Shown here piece by piece: positions 25,483-33,720 of a DNA stretch of 64,000 nucleotides. The position numbers and the translations under genes were made by a program. The notes beneath the pieces are model-generated. The model did no database searches. It saw nothing but the letters and a program-made list of their open reading frames with translations, and was not told the origin of the DNA. The number at the start of each line of letters is the position of its first letter. Position 1 is the stretch's first letter. The DNA is taken from the NCBI GenBank assembly GCA_016873675.1, contig VGWG01000002.1, positions 16,347 to 80,346 of the forward strand, read 5' to 3'. Source of the DNA: Lentisphaerota bacterium (GTDB lineage Bacteria; Verrucomicrobiota; Kiritimatiellia; RFP12; JAAYNR01).

Positions 25483-26141
25483 ATCCCTATGCTTTCAATT
25501 CGTCTGCTTATCCTGTGTCCCGGTGCGGACAAGATGACAGTCGGGTCAAGATGGTCGTGCCGCTGCTTGGCCGGGTTGGGCGAGTGTTAGATGTCGGTTG
25601 TCTGGACGGAACGATCGGGACATTACTCCTGAATGAAGGGAATGAGGTTTACGGTATCGACGCATCCGAGCCTGCCATAGCTCAGGCCCTGGCGAGAGGA
25701 GTGAAAGCCCGGCTCGGCAATGTCGAGGAACGATTTCCATTCGATGATGCCCTGTTTGACGGCGTTTTCGCTGGTGAAATCATTGAACACATCTTCGATA
25801 TTGACAAGATGCTGTCGGAAATCGGACGAGTCTTAAAGCCGGCAGGCGTATTTGTTCTAACCACACCGAATCTTGCCGCTTTTGGAAGACGACTGCTGTT
25901 ACTCTTGAACCAAAATCCTCACATTGAGATTTCGTTCACCGATGGTGCGGCCGGCCATATCCGCTATTTCATTCGGCAGACGCTTTTCGACATTCTGGGC
26001 AAACACGGTTTTACAGTCGAGGTGTTCTGTTCCGATGTGATTAATTTCAACGCGGCGGGGTCACTGCACAGCTACTGGCTGGCGCGGTGGTTCCCCACCT
26101 TTGGCAAATCGCTCATTGTGCGTGCCATCAAACAGGCGTAA
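25479..26141 (+). CDS. Class I SAM-dependent methyltransferase (UbiE/Methyltransf_11-like)
   Basis: A 220-residue methyltransferase: 'VLDVGCLDGTIGTLLL' (about residues 35-50, motif I), 'VYGIDASEPAIAQAL' (about 57-71, acidic ribose ligand), 'DALFDGVFAGEIIEHI' (about 90-105) and 'LKPAGVFVLTTPNLAA' (about 118-133). All core motifs are intact. The ATG overlaps the previous stop (ATGA). It is the last plus-strand gene of the locus; the next gene converges on it 30 bases downstream. Likely glycan or lipid-carrier methylation. Confidence 0.82.
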   Translation: MNPYAFNSSAYPVSRCGQDDSRVKMVVPLLGRVGRVLDVGCLDGTIGTLLLNEGNEVYGIDASEPAIAQALARGVKARLGNVEERFPFDDALFDGVFAGEIIEHIFDIDKMLSEIGRVLKPAGVFVLTTPNLAAFGRRLLLLLNQNPHIEISFTDGAAGHIRYFIRQTLFDILGKHGFTVEVFCSDVINFNAAGSLHSYWLARWFPTFGKSLIVRAIKQA

Positions 26142-26170
26142 GCACCAGCCTGATAGGTGTGGGGAATCCC

Positions 26171-27205
26171 TTATACGGTGCCACGTGATCGGTGCCACGC
26201 GACTGTTTGATGGATCGCATCGGCGAGGGAGCCGTGCGGGGTTAAGCCGAATGCGTGCCGGGCGCGGGCGACGGACGGCACATAACGCGCGGGCAGGACG
26301 CCCTCTTGCGCTTGCTGTTGAATCAGGATCTCGTTCTGCGTACCCGCGCATTCTCGGACCAGGCAGGCCAGGTCACGGATGGAAATGACATCCTCCGAGC
26401 CCACGTTGTAGGCCCTGCCATGCTCGCCCCGCAGCAGAAGCGTCCAGAGCCACTCCGCGAGATCGGCGGCGTAAAGATACGAACGCAGTGGAGTGCCGTC
26501 ACCACGAATGACAATGGGGCGGTTTTCCAGGCAGTCTCGGATGAAGTTGCCGATGGCGAAGTGGGCGTCGAGCGGAAGATAAGGCCCGACAAAGGCAAAA
26601 GGGCGGGCGATGACACATTCAAAGGAACCGGTCGAAGCATCGAGGCAGAGCTGCTCAGAAACCTTTTTACCTCGTCCATATGCGGTTTGCGGGACACCTT
26701 CGTACGTTTCAGGAACATGACTCAGTGTCGGCGGTTGCATGCCGTAAACCGCTCCTGAACTGATATAGAGCAGTCGCCGGGCTCCACACCGCGTGACAAA
26801 CTCCAACAGATGCCGCGTCCCCTCGGTGATGACGGAGTACATTTCTTCGGGATCTTCTTGTTCCAATTTCGCACTGGCGGCGGTCGCGCCGTGGATCACA
26901 AAGTCGAAAGTGCGCCCGGTCGGCGGCGTGAACGAGCGGACATTCCCCGCGATGAAATTTAATCCCGGCTGGCCAATGAACTCGGGACAGGAATCGAGAA
27001 ATCGCTTGGGGTCACGCGAGAGTGCGGTCACGGTGATGTTGAGATTACAGCTCTTGCGCAAATGAACAAATAATTGCAACAACCACTTGCCAAAAAAACC
27101 GGTCCCACCGGTCAAGAAGACATGCTGACATTTGAGAAGCGACACACTGCCCGCGAGCGCGGGGAATATGTTCCCCATGTGTTCTTCTATGACAGAGCCT
27201 CTCAT
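26171..27205 (-). CDS. NAD-dependent sugar epimerase/dehydratase (extended SDR)
   Basis: A 344-residue extended short-chain dehydrogenase. The NAD(P)-binding TGGTGFFG motif is at residues 32-39, 'YISSGAVYG' at about 147-155, and the catalytic YxxxK is Y176/K180 (AYGRGK). The enzyme acts on a nucleotide sugar as an epimerase, dehydratase or reductase; 'GDGTPLRSYLYAADLAEWL' (about 240-258) is the usual sugar-nucleotide part. The ATG at 27205 overlaps the stop of the upstream thiamine-diphosphate enzyme by 4 bases; an alternative ATG lies 9 codons in. Tight coupling suggests the two enzymes act in one pathway. Confidence 0.85.
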   Translation of the reverse strand: MRGSVIEEHMGNIFPALAGSVSLLKCQHVFLTGGTGFFGKWLLQLFVHLRKSCNLNITVTALSRDPKRFLDSCPEFIGQPGLNFIAGNVRSFTPPTGRTFDFVIHGATAASAKLEQEDPEEMYSVITEGTRHLLEFVTRCGARRLLYISSGAVYGMQPPTLSHVPETYEGVPQTAYGRGKKVSEQLCLDASTGSFECVIARPFAFVGPYLPLDAHFAIGNFIRDCLENRPIVIRGDGTPLRSYLYAADLAEWLWTLLLRGEHGRAYNVGSEDVISIRDLACLVRECAGTQNEILIQQQAQEGVLPARYVPSVARARHAFGLTPHGSLADAIHQTVAWHRSRGTV

Positions 27206-28914
27206 GGGAATCCTTGGAAGTCGACGGGAGGATCCATTTCGGAAAGAGCGTTGCCGAACTTTACCTTTGGATAGAGATCGGTCCTTGGATCGATCATAAC
27301 CTGTAAAAGACACGGCCCTTTCTGCTGCTTCATCCATTCACAAGCATCGCGACATTCATCCATAGTTACAAGCGTTTTGGCAGGGATACCATAGGCGAGC
27401 GCTATCTTTATGAAGTCAGGCGCCGAATATCCCCAAACGGTTGATTGATAGCGCCCGTCAAGATAAGAATCCTGGAACTGGCGCACCATTCCCAACGATT
27501 GATTATTCAGAACCACCAGACGCAGGGGCAGCGCATGATGCACAACACTCTGAAGTTCTTGAATGTTCATCTGGAAGCCGCCGTCCCCGGCGAAGAGGAT
27601 CGTCTCGCCCGACACCATCGACGCTGAAATGGCTGCTGGCAATCCGAATCCCATAGCTCCCAATCCACCGGGGGAAAGAAAACGCTGATTCTTCCGGACA
27701 CAGGCCGATTGGGCCGCCCACAATTGGTTCTGGCCCACATCAGTCACGATCACCCGTGCGGAAGGAAACGCTCGTGTTAATTTCTTTACGAGCCTGTTGG
27801 GATTCATCGATATTCCGCTCCCCAACTCGTCGCAGTCCGTACGTTGCTGATGCCAGCGACTGATACTGGCCAGCCATTCCTGTCTTTCCGGCCAAGTGAT
27901 CGTCTCCGTCAATTCATCGGCCACCGTCAAGAAGTCGAGGATGTTTGCAACGACAGGCGTGCAGCCACTCAAGCGGTTGTTGATCTGCGCCTCTACACAA
28001 TCGACATGAAAGACCCGCTGATTAGAGAAACCCTTGACACTCGACCCTGTCTGCCTTACATCGAGTCGGCTTCCCAGAACCAGAATCGTGTCCGCTTCCA
28101 CCATTGCCTTGTTAGCCCAGCGGTTCCCGTTCGTTCCGACGAGCCCGACCCGGTTCGGATCGTCGGACGGCAACACATCCACCCCCATCAGCGAGTATGC
28201 CACCGGAACTCCGATGCGGGAAGACCAAGACCTAAAACGTTCGACCGCCCCAGCCGCCCTTACACCGCCCCCCACCAGAATGAGCGGACGCTGTGCATCT
28301 GCCAAAGCGGACAACACATCACGAACAAGACTCTGGGAAAGGCTGGCCCCCTCATGTGTAAACGCGCAATGAGCACTCACACACGAAGAGGCGCCAACCT
28401 TCTGTCTCTGCACATCCATGGGGATATCCAGCAAAACCGGACCAGGACGGCCCTCTACGGCCAATCGAAAGGCCTCGTCCAGTATTGCGGGGAAAGAGGC
28501 TGCATCCTCAACGGTCCAAGCTCCTTTTGTGACGGCATGGGCCATAGACACAATGTCCGTTTCTTGAAACCCTTGCTGGCGAATGGCTCGGGGACCACGT
28601 TGCTCATCCCGATTAACCTGCCCCGTGATAAACACAGCCGGACTAGAATCAAAGTAAGCGCCAGCGATTCCCGTAAGTAAATTGATCGCGCCAGGGCCGC
28701 TCGTTGCCATAGCCACGCCAGGTCTTCCCGTCAGCCTTCCATACACGTCAGCAGCCATTGCCGCAGCCTGTTCGTGGCGAAGGGATACGATCTGTACGCG
28801 TCCATCGCGGTACAACGCATCCAGCAGGAGAGTGATCATTCCGCCAGTGACCTCGAACACGCGTTTGATCCCTCTTCGATTGAGTTCACTCGCAATATAT
28901 TCAGCTACATTCAT
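27202..28914 (-). CDS. Thiamine-diphosphate enzyme, acetolactate synthase-like
   Basis: A 570-residue ThDP enzyme with three domains in standard order: Pyr domain with catalytic Glu48 in SLRHEQAA, a central Rossmann-like domain with 'PLILVGGGVRAAG' (about residues 211-223), and the PP domain with GDGG (about 443) and NNQ about 30 residues later. The length and domain order match acetolactate synthase large subunits. No ilvN or ilvC is nearby; the gene is coupled to a sugar SDR enzyme. Established analogy: YerE in yersiniose synthesis is an ALS-like ThDP enzyme that adds an acetyl unit from pyruvate to a keto-sugar. That role is my inference. ATG at 28914 is chosen; 20 extra codons upstream do not match the family. 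Confidence 0.82.
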   Translation of the reverse strand: MNVAEYIASELNRRGIKRVFEVTGGMITLLLDALYRDGRVQIVSLRHEQAAAMAADVYGRLTGRPGVAMATSGPGAINLLTGIAGAYFDSSPAVFITGQVNRDEQRGPRAIRQQGFQETDIVSMAHAVTKGAWTVEDAASFPAILDEAFRLAVEGRPGPVLLDIPMDVQRQKVGASSCVSAHCAFTHEGASLSQSLVRDVLSALADAQRPLILVGGGVRAAGAVERFRSWSSRIGVPVAYSLMGVDVLPSDDPNRVGLVGTNGNRWANKAMVEADTILVLGSRLDVRQTGSSVKGFSNQRVFHVDCVEAQINNRLSGCTPVVANILDFLTVADELTETITWPERQEWLASISRWHQQRTDCDELGSGISMNPNRLVKKLTRAFPSARVIVTDVGQNQLWAAQSACVRKNQRFLSPGGLGAMGFGLPAAISASMVSGETILFAGDGGFQMNIQELQSVVHHALPLRLVVLNNQSLGMVRQFQDSYLDGRYQSTVWGYSAPDFIKIALAYGIPAKTLVTMDECRDACEWMKQQKGPCLLQVMIDPRTDLYPKVKFGNALSEMDPPVDFQGFP

Positions 28915-29019
28915 AATTGGGTCAGTGTCTGGTGCGAAATTCTTGTGGCGAAAAGATTTTATAAAGATCCTCAATGTGTTGTATCGTTACCTCTTTCAAT
29001 GGTTTGCGATTTTAAAATA

Positions 29020-29105
29020 TGGTGCCAGGGGAGGGAGTCGAACCCTCACGGTGTTGCCACCGGTGGATTTTGAGTCCACTGCGTCTGCCATTTCGCCACC
29101 CTGGC
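29020..29105 (-). tRNA. tRNA-Leu (anticodon CAA)
   Basis: An 86-base tRNA including an encoded CCA. The acceptor stem pairs GCCAGGG with CCCTGGC, the anticodon stem pairs GTGGA with TCCAC around the loop CTCAAAA (anticodon CAA), and a long class II variable arm and the T-loop TTCGACT are present. Class II structure plus anticodon make this tRNA-Leu reading UUG. Confidence 0.95.
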
Positions 29106-29119
29106 GGAAGTGGAGAGAG

Positions 29120-29149
29120 TTTATAGCACGAGCGGGGGCTGGATATCAA
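29120..29149 (-). promoter_or_regulatory. Promoter of tRNA-Leu
   Basis: TTGATA (29149-29144) and TATAAA (29125-29120) are 18 bases apart on the minus strand, with the tRNA 5' end 14 bases further on. It lies just after the stop of the preceding minus-strand gene. Confidence 0.75.
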
Positions 29150-29155
29150 CCCTAA

Positions 29156-31174
29156 TCACCGTTCGGGCTGAAGAAACAGGTCAGGCCGGTAGGCGGTCGG
29201 GAAGTTCGGGTTGTACTTGTAGGCGGCGTAGCAGGGCTGGGGACCCTCAGCCATGCCTTCGAGATTCATCCAGCGCTGGTCATTGAGCATCGCGTGCCAG
29301 GTGGACAGAAAGTCCTTGCACTTCCACGTGCGGCAGTTGAGGTCGTTGCGGTGCCAGCCGACAAATTCGCCGGTCTCGATGCGCGCCTCGACCGCCAGGG
29401 CGGCCTCGACGTGGCGCAGCGCCTGGTAGGCTTCGAGATAGGCCTCGTAGCCGCGCCCGTCCAGATAGTGCATCACCGAGCGGCAGAAGGCCCGCGCCAT
29501 GCGCGTCTGGTGCAGGGATTTGTCGAGCTGGGCCATGGCTTCGTGCTCAAAGAACGTCCGGCGGTTGCCGTGAAGATGCCGCGCGGCGTCGTGGGCGCGC
29601 TCGGCGGCTATCGCCCATTTCGGCTCGGCGGCGTCCAGCCTCTCGACAAACCAACTCAGCGCCTCGCGCAGCGTGGCAAAGCGCTTCAGGCCCCAGATGG
29701 CCGGAGGCTTGTCCTCGCGGTTGTAAACACGCTGGAGAGTGAAGCGGACGATCATCGGATAGAGGTTGTCTCCCACGGTGTTATCCGGACGGCTCTCGTC
29801 GGCCGCGAATGGAATATCGGTCAGCGCTCGGTAGGCGTCAGCCACCTCGTGGTGTTCCGTGCCGAGCACCTGCCGCGTGTACCAGCCGAACGTGCCGTCC
29901 CCGTCCGCGCCGCAGACGGCGGCCATGGCGGCGTAGTCGCTGGCGTAGCCCATGACCTGTCGCAGATTGAAGATCTTTTCGCGCACGTTTCCGACGTTGA
30001 GGATCAGGATGCGGTTCATGCCCAGATCGACCGCGCGCTTGAGTTCGCGCGCATAGACGCGCGGCGCATAGCTCGTCACGCGCATGGATTGGGCGCCGTT
30101 GAACATCGAGACATGCTGATAGACGCCCGTCGCGTGCGTCGAGCGGCCGACCAGATCCTCCAGATTCTGTCGCATGCAGGCGTCGCCGTCGTCTGTATGG
30201 ATGATCGTTGTCCCTTCGGGAAACCGCAGCAGCCCGGCGTTGTAGAGGGTGTACAGTTCGCCCCAGAGGTAACCGTAGGTTTCGGGCGTCTCCTCCCCGC
30301 GGACTTCGCGGATGAGCTGGAGCTGGGCCGCCAGGACTTCATTGATGATCTGCGCCTTGATTTCCAGCGGCGCATCGGGCTTCATGTTGGGGTCGTCCAC
30401 CCAGAACGGACGGTCGATCAACCCGCGGAAGTTGAGGGTCCACAGCACCTTCTTTCCGGTCTGGCGCGCGATGGCCTTGCGCCAGTAGGCGAGGATTTCG
30501 TTGCGGTTGGTGGACCAGGAGAAGGGGATGCCGCGCGGCCAGTAGAACGGCGCGGAGCCGAGCGGTTCGGCGTGATGCTGGGCGATGTAGAGTCCCAAAT
30601 TCGAGGCGAGCGTGATCTGCGGTTCATCGGGGAGGATGTTGGTGCCCGGGATGACGCAGGTGCAATCCATGCGCAAAGCGAGTTCGAGCAGTTCGCGCCA
30701 CACCTCCATGGAAAATCCGTGCTCCGGTTTCTCCATCTGAAAGCCGACCAGGAGATCCTCGTCGTTGAAGAAAAAACCGCGATGGCGGAAGGTGCGGGGC
30801 TGGGAGGCCGACGTGCCGCAGGGAATCTCGATCTGATCGGCGCGCGCGGGAACGATGCCCGTGAAATAACGGCAGGGATCGGCCTCTAGCCAGCGCGCGC
30901 TGAAGGCGTAGATCCCATGGATCAGCCCGAGTTCGTCGCTGCCGGTGATGGTGATGCCTTCGGGTTTCACCTCGATGACATGGGCGTCGAAGCCGCCGCC
31001 GGCGGGGCCGAGGCGCAACGCGATTCCGGCCGGGGCGGGGCCGCGGACGGTGCCACGCTCCAGGCCGAGCTTGCGCCGGACATCCTGGCGAAGCGCGCGG
31101 GCCGCAGCGGCCACGGCCGCACTGCGACTCTGATCCTGAATGGTTGTTTCAGCGGTAAGCGTGCATGATTTCAT
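29156..31174 (-). CDS. Glycoside hydrolase family 115-like protein
   Basis: A 672-residue protein resembling GH115 (xylan alpha-glucuronidases). Family-like segments are 'ITITGSDELGLIHGIY' (about residues 73-88), 'ADPCRYFTGIVP' (about 97-108) and 'TFRHRGFFFNDEDLL' (about 127-141), which corresponds to the conserved 'RGIFINDE' motif of GH115. The C-terminal part is helical and the usual GH115 C-terminal domain appears to be missing, as the family is normally longer (about 850-1000 residues). No signal peptide is visible, which is odd for a polysaccharide-degrading enzyme. It is the last gene of a five-gene minus-strand operon, 13 bases after a lipoprotein gene. The substrate is not known. Confidence 0.72.
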   Translation of the reverse strand: MKSCTLTAETTIQDQSRSAAVAAAARALRQDVRRKLGLERGTVRGPAPAGIALRLGPAGGGFDAHVIEVKPEGITITGSDELGLIHGIYAFSARWLEADPCRYFTGIVPARADQIEIPCGTSASQPRTFRHRGFFFNDEDLLVGFQMEKPEHGFSMEVWRELLELALRMDCTCVIPGTNILPDEPQITLASNLGLYIAQHHAEPLGSAPFYWPRGIPFSWSTNRNEILAYWRKAIARQTGKKVLWTLNFRGLIDRPFWVDDPNMKPDAPLEIKAQIINEVLAAQLQLIREVRGEETPETYGYLWGELYTLYNAGLLRFPEGTTIIHTDDGDACMRQNLEDLVGRSTHATGVYQHVSMFNGAQSMRVTSYAPRVYARELKRAVDLGMNRILILNVGNVREKIFNLRQVMGYASDYAAMAAVCGADGDGTFGWYTRQVLGTEHHEVADAYRALTDIPFAADESRPDNTVGDNLYPMIVRFTLQRVYNREDKPPAIWGLKRFATLREALSWFVERLDAAEPKWAIAAERAHDAARHLHGNRRTFFEHEAMAQLDKSLHQTRMARAFCRSVMHYLDGRGYEAYLEAYQALRHVEAALAVEARIETGEFVGWHRNDLNCRTWKCKDFLSTWHAMLNDQRWMNLEGMAEGPQPCYAAYKYNPNFPTAYRPDLFLQPER

Positions 31175-31187
31175 GGTGTGTAGAGGC

Positions 31188-31589
31188 TCAGGGAGCGGCT
31201 GGCGGCCGCGCCTGCGTGTCCGGGATACCGGCTTCCTTCACGCGGGATACGGCCTGTTGTTCGCTGACAAAAAAGAAGCGGGAAAATCCGGCGGTTCGAA
31301 GGGCCGAGGAGACGCGGACGAACAGGTCGCGTTTTTTGCTGTCGGGGATGTTGATCCGAATCGGCTGGTTGAACGGCACACGCATCGCCTTCAAGGCGGC
31401 GGCGAGACGCTCAACGGGATAAGGCCTGCCGTTGAACCACACCTGGTCCGCAGCATCGGTGTACAGCGCCAGATCGGCGAGCGTGCCGGTGACAGCCCCG
31501 TTCGGCTGGGGCGTGGCGCATCCCGCCAGCAGCGCCAGCGCGGCCAGCAGGGCAAACCCGCATGTGCGGGCGCTCATCGCGCGCTTCAT
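31188..31589 (-). CDS. Lipoprotein with ExbD/TolR-like C-terminal domain
   Basis: A 133-residue protein with a lipoprotein signal: basic MKRAMSAR, a hydrophobic core and lipobox LLAGC at about residues 20-24. The mature part 'VWFNGRPYPVERLAAALKAM', then 'PIRINIPDSKKRDLFVRVSSALRTAGF' region, resembles the periplasmic ExbD/TolR domain (short strand, helix, strand with Asp, helix ending in aGF, strand). ExbD itself is membrane-anchored and not a lipoprotein, so this is a variant architecture. The ATG overlaps the stop of the GNAT gene (ATGA). Function unknown; the structural similarity is my reading and should be tested by profile search. Confidence 0.65.
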   Translation of the reverse strand: MKRAMSARTCGFALLAALALLAGCATPQPNGAVTGTLADLALYTDAADQVWFNGRPYPVERLAAALKAMRVPFNQPIRINIPDSKKRDLFVRVSSALRTAGFSRFFFVSEQQAVSRVKEAGIPDTQARPPAAP

Positions 31590-32140
31590 GCGTCCTTCCC
31601 CTCTGGAGCGGTCGCGGCGGCGGAGACGGCCGCGTTGTTGCGCGGGCCGTGCAGGTCGAGCGCCATGGCGATTTCGGGGCAGGTGAACGGGTTGGAGTAT
31701 TTGGTGCAATTGATGCACCCCATGTAGATTTTGTGCATCAGCGAGGTTTTGGGGACTTCTCGGAAGCCCAGCGTCCGGAAGAACTCGGGGGCGAAGGTGA
31801 GCACGATCGCCTGGGTCGGCGCGAACGCCTCGACCCGCGCCAGGACGGCCCGGATCAGGCGCGTGCCGATGTGCTGCCGGCGGCAGGACGCGCTGACCGC
31901 GACCGACTGGATCTCGACCGACGCCTTGGAGGGGTCGCCGACCTCCGGCAGAATCTGCCAGGCGGCGCACGCGACAATCCGCCCGCCGTCCTCGCACACG
32001 TGGAAGCGGTCGATGTTCATGATTACGTCGCTCACCGGCCGGATGATCAGGTCGTCCGGATGCTGACGGATCAGGGTGTAGATCGGGATCGCGTCGGCCA
32101 GAGCGGCGGGGCGGTCGATGATGGCGTCACCTGCATTCAT
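31586..32140 (-). CDS. GNAT N-acetyltransferase with C-terminal Cys motif
   Basis: A 184-residue GNAT enzyme. 'VEIQSVAVSASCRRQHIGTRLI' region (about residues 78-99) holds the acetyl-CoA-binding R/Q-x-x-G-x-G/A loop (RRQHIGT). The tail 'GCINCTKYSNPFTCPEIAM' (about 146-164) with three cysteines matches the C-terminal motif of ArgA-like short N-acetylglutamate synthase relatives, which suggests glutamate N-acetylation as one possible role. The ATG at 32140 is 2 bases after the stop of the upstream gene; a longer frame reads through that gene's end. No other arginine gene is near, so its role here is uncertain. Confidence 0.78.
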   Translation of the reverse strand: MNAGDAIIDRPAALADAIPIYTLIRQHPDDLIIRPVSDVIMNIDRFHVCEDGGRIVACAAWQILPEVGDPSKASVEIQSVAVSASCRRQHIGTRLIRAVLARVEAFAPTQAIVLTFAPEFFRTLGFREVPKTSLMHKIYMGCINCTKYSNPFTCPEIAMALDLHGPRNNAAVSAAATAPEGKDA

Positions 32141-32142
32141 GG

Positions 32143-33720
32143 CTACCTTTTCAGACGGATCCAGGACGAGAGCTTGCCGCGGTTTGGCGCGAACGGCGCG
32201 GGATTGCACGTGTCGCCGCCGACCGATGGGGACGGCGTCTCGTCGGATCGCGATTCCTGGGAATGTTCGAGTTGATCGATGCGGCGGAGGAGCGCCTGCT
32301 GGGTGGAGGCATGGTGTTCGCGCTCGACCTCCCGCTGCTTCCGCTCCTGGCTCAGATCCTGTTCGCGGCGCCGGATGGTCTCGGCCAATTCCTGAGTCTG
32401 GCGGGCCAGCTTGTCCGTTTCGGTGACTCGCGTGCGCAGGCGGGCGTCTTCGGCCTCCAGCACGCGGATTTTCCGGTTGAGTTCGGACTCTCGCTCGTCG
32501 GCCAGGCGAGCCTCCTGCGCCTGGGTCGCGCGGAGCGTGGCCATTTCGGCCTGCAGGCGGACGGCATCGGCCGGATGGCGCCGATTGCCCGGATCGGCGG
32601 CGTGGCGGCGCGTGGCGGTGCTCTCCATTTCGCCGCTGAGGATGCGGGTCAATTCATAGATGCGGCTTTGGATCGCCTCCTGCCGGCGCGTGGTCCAATC
32701 GCGCAGCCCCGCGACGGCTTCGCGCTCCAGCGCCAGATCATTCTCGAGACGTTCAACCTCCTGGCCGAGGATTTGCGCGATGGCACCGAGCGGGTCCGCA
32801 GCGCAGGCCTCGGCCGCGCGCGCGACGGGCGAGAGTGGTTTCTCCAGATCGGCGATGCGGGCTTGCAACTCCGTTTCGCGGCTGTTTGAGAGCGTGAGCA
32901 GATCGGAGTAGGCGGATTGGACCTCGGCGATCTCGCGCTTCAGCGTGTCGGCGTGCGCGGAGGCCATGGCCTGCGCGCGATCAGAGGCGGCAATCTGGAC
33001 GCGCGCCTCTTCGAGCAGGCGCTCGGCATGGGCACCGCGCTGTTCCGCGGCGGCCTGCTTCCGCACCGCCTCGGCTGCCTGTGCGCGACAGGCGTCGCGC
33101 TCCTGTTCCGCAGCGAGGCGCTTGCTTTCGGACGCGGATGCGGCCTCGCGAAGGCGGGCGATATCGGACTCGGGGATGGCCCGTTTTTCGGCTTCGGCCA
33201 AGGCCAGGCGCAGGGAGTCGCGCTCGTGTTCGAGGGCCGCGCACTGCTTGGTGGCCTGTTTCGCGGCGGCGAGCGTCTCTTTCTGGCGGGCGTTCTCGGC
33301 TTCAAGCGCGGTGATGCGGTGGCGGAGCGCATCGCATTCCTTGGACGATTTTTCGGTTGGGGCGCTGGCAGCGCGCGGTTCAGCGCCGGGACGGATCACG
33401 CGCGCCAGATCGGCCTTGTCGGCGTAGACCAGCCGCGCGTCTGGAGGGGCCTTGCCGCTGGTGAGGATGGCGTCGGCGGCTGTCCGGTTGAGGGGGCCTC
33501 GGAGGTTGCCCGCGCCGTCGTCAATGTACCAGGCGATGCCCAGTTCAGGGACCTGTTCGGCCGGCAGCCAGGTCGTCTGGTCGGTCGAGACCTCGTGTCC
33601 CGGGAGGATGCGGCCCTGCTCGGCCCACACAACGATGCCAGAGGTGGATACCGGTCCGAAGATGGTTTTACCGGCGATTCGCAGGAACCACTGGCGGGTG
33701 TCTGTTTTATCGGCGTTCAT
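32143..33720 (-). CDS. GYF_2-domain protein with long coiled coil (paralogue B)
   Basis: A 525-residue soluble protein. The N-terminus has two GYF_2-like modules: 'WFLRIAGKTIFGPVS...WAEQGRILPG...TTWLPA' (about residues 11-55) and 'WYIDDGAGNLRGPLN' to about residue 110. GYF_2 modules (DUF4339) typically recognise peptides and sit next to membrane or secretion proteins. Residues about 120-500 are an almost continuous Ala/Glu/Arg heptad region, that is a very long coiled coil. No signal peptide. It overlaps the upstream paralogue by 4 bases (ATGA at 33717-33720). It probably forms an extended scaffold; partners unknown. Confidence 0.75.
   Translation of the reverse strand: MNADKTDTRQWFLRIAGKTIFGPVSTSGIVVWAEQGRILPGHEVSTDQTTWLPAEQVPELGIAWYIDDGAGNLRGPLNRTAADAILTSGKAPPDARLVYADKADLARVIRPGAEPRAASAPTEKSSKECDALRHRITALEAENARQKETLAAAKQATKQCAALEHERDSLRLALAEAEKRAIPESDIARLREAASASESKRLAAEQERDACRAQAAEAVRKQAAAEQRGAHAERLLEEARVQIAASDRAQAMASAHADTLKREIAEVQSAYSDLLTLSNSRETELQARIADLEKPLSPVARAAEACAADPLGAIAQILGQEVERLENDLALEREAVAGLRDWTTRRQEAIQSRIYELTRILSGEMESTATRRHAADPGNRRHPADAVRLQAEMATLRATQAQEARLADERESELNRKIRVLEAEDARLRTRVTETDKLARQTQELAETIRRREQDLSQERKQREVEREHHASTQQALLRRIDQLEHSQESRSDETPSPSVGGDTCNPAPFAPNRGKLSSWIRLKR

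Noticed and set aside
27202..28914. Ordinary branched-chain amino acid acetolactate synthase
   Set aside because: Not excluded, but no regulatory subunit or ilv gene is adjacent, and the gene is coupled to a sugar SDR at a glycan locus; hence the alternative call.
29294..30889. Plus-strand 531-residue open frame opposite the GH115-like gene
   Set aside because: It is the antisense shadow of a GC-rich gene; the minus strand shows family motifs and operon coupling, while this frame has no RBS and no recognisable motif.
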